Source: JBCDIQ01 sp039024295 (GTDB taxonomy: Bacteria; Bacteroidota; Bacteroidia; J057). Taken from it: a stretch of DNA of 5,942 nucleotides. The stretch's first letter is position 1. Each line of letters starts with the position of its first letter. The notes under the pieces were generated by a model. It did no database searches and had not been told where the DNA came from. It was given only the letters and a program-made list of their open reading frames with translations. Shown here in pieces: positions 1 through 5,399 of this stretch. The stretch covers positions 1 to 5,942 of the forward strand of contig JBCDIQ010000356.1 of assembly GCA_039024295.1 (NCBI GenBank). The letters are read 5' to 3'. The translations under genes and the position numbers were made by a program.

Positions 1-743
1 AAACCATCACTGACATTCTACAGACGACTTTTCGTCATTACCTGCAGGAAAAAGATTTTAACCATGTATTTTTTTATGGTGCAGGGCTGAGTGCTGCCTC
101 TCAAAAGGAGATCATTCGGGAGGTTTTGCAAAGTATCCTGCCAGATAAGACCGTGCACGTCCATCATGACATGACTGCTGCTGCGCGTTCTACCCATCGT
201 GAAAAAGGGATTGTGTGCATCCTGGGAACAGGTTCTAACTCAGCCCTTCATGAAGGCTTTGAGATTACCGAAAATCTGGGGGGACATGGTTACATGTTTG
301 GCGATGAGGGTTCTGGAGCCGACCTCGGCAAGCACTTTATAAAGCACCTGCTGCAAAATGATTTTCCTGCAAGTGTAAAAGAGTTTGTGGAGGGTGAAAA
401 AGGTGCGGCCATTTATGAGCAGAAAATTCAGATCATGAAATCTGAACGTCCAAATGTGGACCTGGCAGAGTACTCTGTCCTGATTAGTAAGCAGATTCAT
501 GTGCCAGAGGTTCGCAAAATGGTGTATGATCGGTTTATTGCCTTCCTGGATACCACCGTCTGCAGGTACCCAGGGTATGAAAGCCTGCCAGTTGATTTTG
601 TGGGGTCAATTTCTTTTTTCTTCCAGAATATCCTGGAACAGGCATGTAAAGATCGCAACGTCCAGCTGGGGAGCATCGTTAAAGATCCAGTGGACAACCT
701 TATTGCCTACCACCTGGACCGTATAAATGAAGAATCTTTATGA
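1..743 (+). CDS. N-acetylglucosamine kinase-like protein, BadF/BadG/BcrA ATPase family (5'-partial)
   Basis: This is probably a cytoplasmic sugar kinase that phosphorylates N-acetylglucosamine (or a related amino sugar) with ATP during cell-wall or chitin sugar salvage. The reading frame is open from base 3 to the TGA at 741-743, giving 246 visible residues. The window edge removes the N-terminus, probably about 40 residues including the first phosphate-binding DxGxTKT-type motif. Counting from base 3, one sees the FFYGAG strand (23-28), HHDMTAAAR (54-62) with a candidate catalytic Asp56, the phosphate-2 motif GTGSN (75-79), and the glycine-rich GDEGSGADLG segment (100-109). These follow the pattern of Bacteroidota BadF/BadG-type GlcNAc kinases of about 280 residues. 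A TTG at 126 could be read as a start, but coding similarity clearly continues upstream of it. The stop overlaps the next gene's ATG (ATGA), so the two are probably translationally coupled. Family assignment is firm; the exact sugar is inferred. Confidence 0.85.
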   Translation, partial: TITDILQTTFRHYLQEKDFNHVFFYGAGLSAASQKEIIREVLQSILPDKTVHVHHDMTAAARSTHREKGIVCILGTGSNSALHEGFEITENLGGHGYMFGDEGSGADLGKHFIKHLLQNDFPASVKEFVEGEKGAAIYEQKIQIMKSERPNVDLAEYSVLISKQIHVPEVRKMVYDRFIAFLDTTVCRYPGYESLPVDFVGSISFFFQNILEQACKDRNVQLGSIVKDPVDNLIAYHLDRINEESL

Positions 744-1354
744 AATACCTGTTGTGCTTGCTGATTGGCTGTTGGGTGATGTTGGGAATAAGCGGGTGTG
801 ATACCGAGCCAGTTGACGATGGGGTTTTATCCGAATTTTATTTCCGAGCACAAATCGATGGGGAAGAACGCTTGTATGAAGATGAGCCTAGCGGTCCTGA
901 AGGAGTAGGGTTTTATTCAGACAATCCTACCCAGGTATTGGGAAACGACAGTTGCTCTGTCAGTTACATCACCACCTTTCGGAACCTCACTGCAGGCTTT
1001 GCAGGGATATATATCTATTTTGAAAAATATTACAGTGGCCTGTGTGAAAACGAATCTCAAGCCTTTCGCCTACTGTTTCGGGAAGGAGAAAAAAGCTTCC
1101 AAGCCTCTGTCAATGCCCCAGGGGTTGTCCTGGAATACGTAGACGATGGGAACACAGTATGGCGATCTCGCCCTGATTCTACCAACACGTTTCTGGTGGC
1201 CACAAGTGAACGCATGAGCGATAATGCCAACTTCGGATTTGCCCGTCATAAGATAACAGGCAGCACCTCAGCTTGGCTTTATGCCCAGGATGGTGACTCC
1301 CTTAAGCTGGAAAATGGGGAGTTTTCGATATATACCGTGGCAAACTTGGATTAG
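740..1354 (+). CDS. Putative lipoprotein of unknown function
   Basis: I do not recognise a family for this 204-residue protein. It opens with a short lysine, a hydrophobic stretch (residues 3-17) and the lipobox I-S-G-C, with Cys20 as the lipidation site, so it should be processed by signal peptidase II and anchored in the envelope. The residues after Cys20 are acidic (DTEPVDD). In Bacteroidota, acidic residues there can resemble a surface-export signal, but the match is loose. The mature part alternates aromatic and polar residues (for example GIYIYFEKYY, 89-98), suggesting a beta-rich fold. Cys72 and Cys102 are its only mature cysteines besides the lipidated one, and could form a disulfide. 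Its ATG overlaps the kinase stop by 4 nt, so the two share a transcript, but that does not reveal its role. It ends 15 nt from the convergent SDR gene, with no hairpin terminator visible between them. Confidence 0.75.
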   Translation: MKYLLCLLIGCWVMLGISGCDTEPVDDGVLSEFYFRAQIDGEERLYEDEPSGPEGVGFYSDNPTQVLGNDSCSVSYITTFRNLTAGFAGIYIYFEKYYSGLCENESQAFRLLFREGEKSFQASVNAPGVVLEYVDDGNTVWRSRPDSTNTFLVATSERMSDNANFGFARHKITGSTSAWLYAQDGDSLKLENGEFSIYTVANLD

Positions 1355-1369
1355 TTCTTACCTGCAACC

Positions 1370-2089
1370 CTAGATCGCTTGGTGATTAAAAGGCTGAATC
1401 ACCATTTCAGAGACAACCCCCGATGAGGGTTGTTGACACAAGAACCAAACGGACCGGGCAGCTTCCCGAGCGGTGATAAATTTCTCCCGCTGAAAACGAA
1501 TTTCAATGTCCTCATCCCAGAAGGGGGTGTCTACACCTCCTAAGTAGAGGTTGGTAATCCGGATACTGGTACGGCGAAGTTCCTCACGAACAGATTTAAG
1601 CATACCGTTGAGGCCGTACTTAGAAGCTGCATATGCGGCTGCACCCGCCATGGGAGCTTTGCCAAGGACACCTGGGATATTGATGATGAAGCCTTGTTTC
1701 TTGGCTTTCATCGCAGGAAGGAAATGCTTGAGCAGCAAAAAGGGACCGACCAGGTTTCCTTGTAGACAACGGTTGAATTCTTCCAGGGTAAGTTCTTCGA
1801 GGGGCTTAACGACTCCTACACCAGCTGCATTGATCAGAATATCTAGCGCATCTATCTGGCCGTGGATGGCCTGTGAAACGCCCGTCACCGATCCTTCATC
1901 TGTGATGTCCATTACGAAGGCCTGCTCTGAGGGCAACCCTAATTCTTGCTGAAGTGCTGCCAGCTTACCCGCATCTCGCCCGGTGATATATAGCTTTGCG
2001 CCTGACTGCTTAAGCAGCCGGGCTGTTTCCGCACCGATGCCTCCGGTAGCACCCGTTAGTAATACTTTTTTTCCGCTGATTGTCTCCAT
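1370..2089 (-). CDS. Short-chain dehydrogenase/reductase (SDR) family protein with altered catalytic serine position
   Basis: This 239-residue protein has the length and layout of a classical SDR, a cytoplasmic NAD(P)-dependent oxidoreductase with a Rossmann fold. Visible motifs are the cofactor-binding TGATGGIG (12-19), an Arg after the second strand (R38, in TGRD, often an NADP preference), D61 in MDITD, NAAG (87-90, where NNAG is usual), N112, and the active-site Y153-x3-K157. The catalytic serine normally lies 13 residues before the tyrosine in an INISS segment. Here the segment reads INIPG, so the position is Gly140. Substrate is unknown. It follows folE on the same strand, but a terminator separates them, so it probably has its own promoter, which I could not identify. 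A sepiapterin-reductase-like role is conceivable given the pterin genes, yet this is only a hypothesis. The ATG at 2089 is preferred because the dinucleotide motif then starts at the usual depth. Confidence 0.9.
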   Translation of the reverse strand: METISGKKVLLTGATGGIGAETARLLKQSGAKLYITGRDAGKLAALQQELGLPSEQAFVMDITDEGSVTGVSQAIHGQIDALDILINAAGVGVVKPLEELTLEEFNRCLQGNLVGPFLLLKHFLPAMKAKKQGFIINIPGVLGKAPMAGAAAYAASKYGLNGMLKSVREELRRTSIRITNLYLGGVDTPFWDEDIEIRFQREKFITAREAARSVWFLCQQPSSGVVSEMVIQPFNHQAI

Positions 2090-2154
2090 GTGTTCGTTGA
2101 AGTTGTAGATACAGACACCCTAACCCGGTAGGAATACGAAAGTTTTTTTGGGGT

Positions 2155-2194
2155 TTAAAAAAACAACCGGAAACAACAATAGCTGCTTCCGGCT
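2155..2194 (-). terminator. Rho-independent terminator downstream of folE
   Basis: Read on the minus strand, a 6-bp perfect stem CCGGAA/TTCCGG (2192-2187 with 2172-2167) encloses a 14-nt interval in which, after one mismatch, two further pairs can form. It is followed by TTGTTTTTTT (2166-2157). The stem begins about 43 nt past the folE stop at 2235. Hairpin, T-tract, position and orientation all fit intrinsic termination of the PTPS-folE transcript. The stem is only moderately stable, so read-through into the SDR gene is possible. Confidence 0.7.
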
Positions 2195-2234
2195 GGGGGA
2201 AATTTGGATGTATTTCGTTACCAGAATCCTGGCA

Positions 2235-2972
2235 TTACATATCGAGGTTCCGATGGAACTCTTCCTTTACTTTTGGATCAAGGAATTTACCTCCGTACTC
2301 GGCTGTAATGGTGTCACTGTTAATATCCTTAATGCCTCGGGAAGAAACGCATAAGTGAGTGGCAACAAGCACAACCGCTACGTTTTCCGTACCAAGTACA
2401 CGCTTTAGTTCTTCGGCAATTTGACGGGTCATGCGTTCCTGCACCTGTGGACGACGTGCAAAGTATTGAACAATTCGGTTCAGTTTGGAAAGCCCTACTA
2501 CTTTACCAGAGCTTATGTACGCCACGTGGGCCTTGCCAATAATTGGCACAAAGTGGTGCTCACAGTTCGAGTAAAAAGTAATGTCCCGGTTTACCAACAT
2601 TTCGTTATACGCATATTTGTTATCAAACATGCGTATTTCCGGCTTATTGGCAGGATTAAGTCCACTAAAAATCTCTTTGATATACATCTTGGCAACCCGG
2701 TGTGGGGTACCAGCTAGGCTATCATCATTCAGATCCAGACCCATAATCTCCATGATATCGCGAAATTTATCCGCAATCATTTCAATTTTGGTTTCGTCAT
2801 CCAGCTCAAATGCATCATCACGCAGGGGAGTTTCAACAGAGGTAGCCAGATGTGAATCGCCTATCTCATCATGAAGCCCGTGTTTCCCTGAGTGGTGGTC
2901 GTCATGGCCATTATGACCATTGACCCCATTGCCGTTAGGCAGGGTATTCCACAAAGTTTCGTTCGGTCTCAT
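2235..2972 (-). CDS. folE: GTP cyclohydrolase I (FolE) with histidine-rich N-terminal extension
   Basis: FolE converts GTP to 7,8-dihydroneopterin triphosphate plus formate, the entry step to folate, biopterin and 7-deazaguanine (queuosine) synthesis; it works in the cytoplasm as a zinc-dependent decamer. The catalytic domain spans roughly residues 56-243. It shows TPHRVAKMY (89-97), SNCEHHFVP (135-143), VGLSKLNR (159-166), RRPQVQER (173-180) and HLCVSSRG (206-213). By family comparison Cys137, His140 and Cys208 are the zinc ligands, and His139 and His206 the catalytic histidines; all are present. Residues 1-55 form a low-complexity leader with seven histidines between 20 and 41, longer than the N-terminus of the 222-residue E. 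coli enzyme. The ATG at 2972 lies inside the upstream PTPS/QueD gene (38-nt overlap), and no alternative in-frame ATG exists before residue 64, so this start is accepted. Expression is probably coupled to that gene, and a terminator follows. Confidence 0.96.
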   Translation of the reverse strand: MRPNETLWNTLPNGNGVNGHNGHDDHHSGKHGLHDEIGDSHLATSVETPLRDDAFELDDETKIEMIADKFRDIMEIMGLDLNDDSLAGTPHRVAKMYIKEIFSGLNPANKPEIRMFDNKYAYNEMLVNRDITFYSNCEHHFVPIIGKAHVAYISSGKVVGLSKLNRIVQYFARRPQVQERMTRQIAEELKRVLGTENVAVVLVATHLCVSSRGIKDINSDTITAEYGGKFLDPKVKEEFHRNLDM

Positions 2973-3342
2973 ATAATCTAATGTTTAATTGAAAGCTTGA
3001 ATCAAGGTGTGGCCTGAGTCTTTCCCAGATCACCACCGCAATATTTTCCATGGTAGGGTTAATTGTTTTAAACTCCTCTACCTCTAGGTTTAAGTTTTTA
3101 TGATCGAAACAATCCAGTACCTTCTCTTCCATCAAATCCTTGAGGATTTTCATGTCAATGAGGTATCCGGTTTTGGGATCTACCTCTCCGGTGACTCTCA
3201 CAATTAAGTCATAATTGTGTCCGTGGTAGTAAGGATTGTTGCATTTCCCAAACACACGCTCGTTGGTTTTATCATCCCATTCAGGGTTGTGCAAGCGGTG
3301 TGCTGCGTTGAAATGTGCCTTGCGAAATACTGAGAGTTTCAT
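2935..3342 (-). CDS. 6-pyruvoyltetrahydropterin synthase / 6-carboxytetrahydropterin synthase (PTPS/QueD family, COG0720)
   Basis: This 135-residue T-fold enzyme uses the FolE product, dihydroneopterin triphosphate. PTPS members make 6-pyruvoyltetrahydropterin (biopterin route), while QueD members make 6-carboxytetrahydropterin (queuosine route). Zinc ligands are His15 (FNAAHRL), His40 and His42 (HGHNY). The catalytic cysteine is Cys34, the Asp-His pair is D80-H81 (DHKNL), and the pterin-anchoring Glu is E125 (YET). The cysteine motif reads FGKCNNPYYHGHNY, that is C-x5-HGH. That spacing, together with GEVDPKTGYLID and DHKNL, resembles animal PTPS, whereas E. coli QueD has C-x3-HGH. Automated pipelines may well call it queD. 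The ATG at 3342 fits the usual start just before the first strand. The gene overlaps folE by 38 nt, so the two enzymes of consecutive steps are made together. A candidate promoter and an inverted repeat lie upstream. Confidence 0.93.
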   Translation of the reverse strand: MKLSVFRKAHFNAAHRLHNPEWDDKTNERVFGKCNNPYYHGHNYDLIVRVTGEVDPKTGYLIDMKILKDLMEEKVLDCFDHKNLNLEVEEFKTINPTMENIAVVIWERLRPHLDSSFQLNIRLYETERNFVEYPA

Positions 3343-3400
3343 TACGTGAAAGGAACAGGAATTAGGATACTTTGTTTAGGTCCTGGGGCAAAAAATTCAA

Positions 3401-3408
3401 CAAAATTA
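3401..3408 (-). promoter_or_regulatory. Candidate Bacteroidota -7 element for the PTPS-folE operon
   Basis: The minus strand reads TAATTTTG at 3408-3401, an exact match to the Bacteroidota -7 consensus TAnnTTTG. It would place the transcription start near 3395, leaving a leader of about 50 nt before the ATG at 3342. No TTG (-33 element) is found at the expected 17-23 nt upstream, so the promoter would be weak or activator-dependent. An eight-base motif in AT-rich DNA can occur by chance. Confidence 0.4.
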
Positions 3409-3429
3409 CAGTGCCCACATAATTATATG

Positions 3430-3451
3430 CTTCCTGCTTGTCATCAGGAAG
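3430..3451. repeat. 7-bp inverted repeat at the expected -33 region of the PTPS-folE promoter
   Basis: CTTCCTG (3430-3436) and CAGGAAG (3445-3451) form a perfect 7-bp inverted repeat with an 8-nt spacer. It begins about 21 bp upstream of the candidate -7 element, where the -33 contact would lie. That placement fits an operator for a dimeric regulator, or equally a simple hairpin. It is not followed by a T-tract on either strand, so it does not look like an intrinsic terminator. Confidence 0.45.
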
Positions 3452-3491
3452 GAATTCAAATTAAATTTTCGTCATTTATCAAACAATTTTG

Positions 3492-3530
3492 CTCTTTTGT
3501 CAAAGAGGGAGTGTAGGCAAAAGCCCTACA
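3492..3530. repeat. Two adjacent short inverted repeats
   Basis: CTCTTT (3492-3497) pairs with AAAGAG (3502-3507) across a 4-nt loop. Four bases on, TGTAGG (3512-3517) pairs with CCTACA (3525-3530) across 7 nt, and the latter can add one more pair with a bulge. As minus-strand RNA they would form a tandem of two small hairpins about 135 nt past the sigma-factor stop. No uridine run follows them. Their role (3' end stabilisation, weak termination, or chance) is unknown. Confidence 0.35.
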
Positions 3531-3663
3531 TATTACGGCCCTAAAAGCGAAAGGTTCCTTTTATTTTTGGGACGTAAAAGTTGGAGAAAAGTAACGGATC
3601 CTAACGGGAATTTATTTGGAAAAGGATCAAGGTTGAAGCCATAATAGAACCCAACGAGGTCTA

Positions 3664-4293
3664 TTACAATTGCTTTTTCATACTTTTAAGCTCTTGGGAG
3701 AGCAGTTCTCTGGCACGGAACAACTGAGCCTTCACAGTACCCAAAGGAATTTGGAGCTCATTGGCTACCTCCTCGTAGGAAAGTTCCTGGAAGTACCTGA
3801 GCTGTACCAGTGTTCGGTATTTTTCGGGTAGGTTTTTGACGGCTAGTGCCAGGTATTGCTTTCGCTGTTTTTTGAGCATTGCCTGGTTGGGGTCTTCATT
3901 GGTGTCCCGTACGTCAAATCGCATACTGGAACCATCATCTCCTTCAACCGGTGTATCAATAGATACCGTTTGTACCCGTTTTTTTCTAATAAAGTCAATG
4001 CAGTTATTGGTGGCGATTCTAAACAGCCAAGTGGAAAATGCATATTTTGAATCGAACTTTTCAATGGAGTTAAAGGCCTTCGCAAACGCTTCTTGGGTAA
4101 GGTCTTCAGCATCGTCGGCATTCTTCACCATTTTTAGCAGCATATAATATACTGACTTGCGGTATTTTTTTAGCAATGTCTCGAATGCTTGAGGCTCGCC
4201 ACGTTTGGCTGCAGCAACCAGTACTCGGTCTTCTTTTGTATTACGGGATACCGTTCCTTTATCTGCTTCTTCCATTAGCTTCTTGTTTTCCAT
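3664..4293 (-). CDS. RNA polymerase sigma-70 family factor, ECF type
   Basis: This 209-residue protein is an extracytoplasmic-function sigma factor with only the sigma-2 and sigma-4 domains. Sigma-2 covers about 36-106, with DAEDLTQEAF (61-70, region 2.2) and FSTWLFRIATNNCIDFIRKK (86-105, regions 2.3-2.4, promoter melting and -10 binding). A variable linker (107-145) precedes sigma-4 (about 148-203), where YRTLVQLRYFQELSYEEVA and LGTVKAQLFRARELL form the helix-turn-helix that reads the -35 element. Residues 1-20 are a charged leader. Its ATG lies inside the end of the glycosyltransferase gene (19-nt overlap), so it is the last gene of a three-gene transcript. No anti-sigma gene is adjacent downstream, where a 321-bp gap follows, nor upstream in this window. 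Control may therefore be transcriptional or lie elsewhere. Target promoters cannot be read from the sequence. Confidence 0.93.
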   Translation of the reverse strand: MENKKLMEEADKGTVSRNTKEDRVLVAAAKRGEPQAFETLLKKYRKSVYYMLLKMVKNADDAEDLTQEAFAKAFNSIEKFDSKYAFSTWLFRIATNNCIDFIRKKRVQTVSIDTPVEGDDGSSMRFDVRDTNEDPNQAMLKKQRKQYLALAVKNLPEKYRTLVQLRYFQELSYEEVANELQIPLGTVKAQLFRARELLSQELKSMKKQL

Positions 4294-5399
4294 TGTGGGC
4301 GCACAAACCGGCTCAGGGGCACCATTAGCAAGTTGTAAAGGAAAAACATAAAATCAAGAACAGGATAAGCAAAAAGCACCTTTTTTTCCCGTCTCAACTT
4401 GCCAGCTAGCCCACTCATCAACCACTCTGCTAAAATCCTTCCAAAAATCCATCCTCCTAAGCCTGACATAAAAGAGAACTGACAAAGGAATAAGATTGTT
4501 GCTACCCAACAGCAGCTATGAGATATATGGAAAATACCAAGCCAAGCCTTTGATTGCCAGTTGTATAGGTTAGATGCACTTAGGTGCCTGATCTTTTGGT
4601 TTCCCCAGTTTTTCCAAGTCAATTCAGGGGTGCTCAGGGTAGCACTTTCCGTATCCAGCATCACCGTTACTTTTGCAGTTTTTGCTACCGAATTGACAAA
4701 AAGGTCATCATCGCCTGACAAGCTGTCAGCTATCTGATTAAATCCCTGGTTTTTCTCAAAGAGGGAACGGGTGTAGGCAAGGTTGCGTCCGACCCCCATA
4801 TAGGCGTTTCCCCAAGCTGCCGCTCCAGTGTATTGTAGGGCGGTGTAAAAGGTTTCAAACTGAATGAACAGGTTGAGTAGACCTGAACATTTCTGGTAAT
4901 AACCAACCCCTAGAATGACCTCGGCACCATGGGTAAAGTGATTGCCTACCGATTGAACCCAGTTTGCTTCAGGTAAGCAGTCGGCATCTGTAAATAAAAG
5001 GTGCTCATAAGATACTTGCCGGATTGCCTCAGAAAGGGCAAACTTTTTAGGAGACCAATGGGTAGGAATATCAACATTCACCGAATACCTGAGATTGCCA
5101 TAGGTACGCTGGAGGGAATGAAGCACAGCTTCACTGTTGTCAGTACACCCGTTCAAGGCAACGAGCACTTCAAATTTTTCGGAGTACGCCTGCTGAAGGA
5201 TCGACGGGAGGTATTCTTGGAGATTGGCAGCCTCGTTCCGTGCTGCAATGATGATGGATAGGGGAGGAGGTGGAGAGGTATTTGCCTTTGTCGGATTGAT
5301 CCGGCTTACCCCCATGACCAGCAAGGCATACAACCCTATTCGCAAAGCGAATACCACACTGATGGCAATTTGAATCCAGGTGTACCCATCTCCATCCAT
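4275..5399 (-). CDS. Family 2 glycosyltransferase with N- and C-terminal membrane segments
   Basis: This 374-residue protein transfers a sugar from a nucleotide-sugar donor to an unknown acceptor at the cytoplasmic face of the inner membrane. One hydrophobic segment is near the N-terminus (about 7-31), followed by a proline run (43-46) and the GT-A domain. Visible motifs are SIIIAARNEAANL (48-60), NGCTDNS (83-89), the metal-binding TDAD (137-140), GDDDLF (229-234) with the likely catalytic acidic residue, and QKIRH (268-272), resembling the Q/RxxRW-type motif of processive or lipid-linked GT2 enzymes. Two to three hydrophobic segments (about 286-311, 314-334, 342-364) end the protein. The acceptor may be a lipid, carotenoid or polysaccharide; nothing here decides. 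A TTG at 5402 would add one residue, but the ATG at 5399 is preferred because it overlaps the deaminase stop as TGATG, a standard coupling arrangement. The 3' end overlaps the sigma gene by 19 nt. Confidence 0.9.
   Translation of the reverse strand: MDGDGYTWIQIAISVVFALRIGLYALLVMGVSRINPTKANTSPPPPLSIIIAARNEAANLQEYLPSILQQAYSEKFEVLVALNGCTDNSEAVLHSLQRTYGNLRYSVNVDIPTHWSPKKFALSEAIRQVSYEHLLFTDADCLPEANWVQSVGNHFTHGAEVILGVGYYQKCSGLLNLFIQFETFYTALQYTGAAAWGNAYMGVGRNLAYTRSLFEKNQGFNQIADSLSGDDDLFVNSVAKTAKVTVMLDTESATLSTPELTWKNWGNQKIRHLSASNLYNWQSKAWLGIFHISHSCCWVATILFLCQFSFMSGLGGWIFGRILAEWLMSGLAGKLRREKKVLFAYPVLDFMFFLYNLLMVPLSRFVRPQWKTRS

Larger units (their letters stand above)
3343..3663. other. 321-bp non-coding region between the sigma-factor and PTPS genes
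   Basis: No gene is supported here on either strand. The region is AT-rich compared with its neighbours and contains three inverted repeats (3430-3451, 3492-3507, 3512-3530) and a candidate promoter for the PTPS-folE pair (3401-3408). It must hold both the end of the sigma-factor transcript and the start of the pterin transcript. None of the three hairpins is followed on the minus strand by a clear T-tract, so a terminator for the sigma gene is not evident. I see no recognisable preQ1 or tetrahydrofolate riboswitch consensus, though both are hard to exclude by eye. Confidence 0.6.

Noticed and set aside
126..128. TTG at 126 as the start of the kinase gene
   Set aside because: The same frame is open to the left edge and the upstream residues (FFYGAG) match the family, so the gene begins outside the window.
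1355..1369. Bidirectional terminator between the convergent lipoprotein and SDR genes
   Set aside because: Only 15 nt separate the stops and no inverted repeat with T/A tracts is visible there.
1551..1952. 133-codon open frame on the plus strand inside the SDR gene
   Set aside because: It lies opposite a well-supported SDR gene, is rich in Ser/Pro/Arg as antisense frames usually are, and has no recognisable domain.
2148..2354. 68-codon plus-strand open frame starting in the folE terminator region
   Set aside because: It runs through the terminator hairpin and then antisense to folE; its composition suggests no protein family.
3492..3530. Tandem hairpins as an intrinsic terminator for the sigma-factor transcript or as a riboswitch for the pterin operon
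   Set aside because: No uridine tract follows either stem on the minus strand, and no known riboswitch consensus could be recognised, so they are listed only as repeats.
3836..4147. Plus-strand and alternative minus-strand open frames within the sigma-factor gene
   Set aside because: All overlap the clearly coding ECF sigma frame and show no independent motifs.
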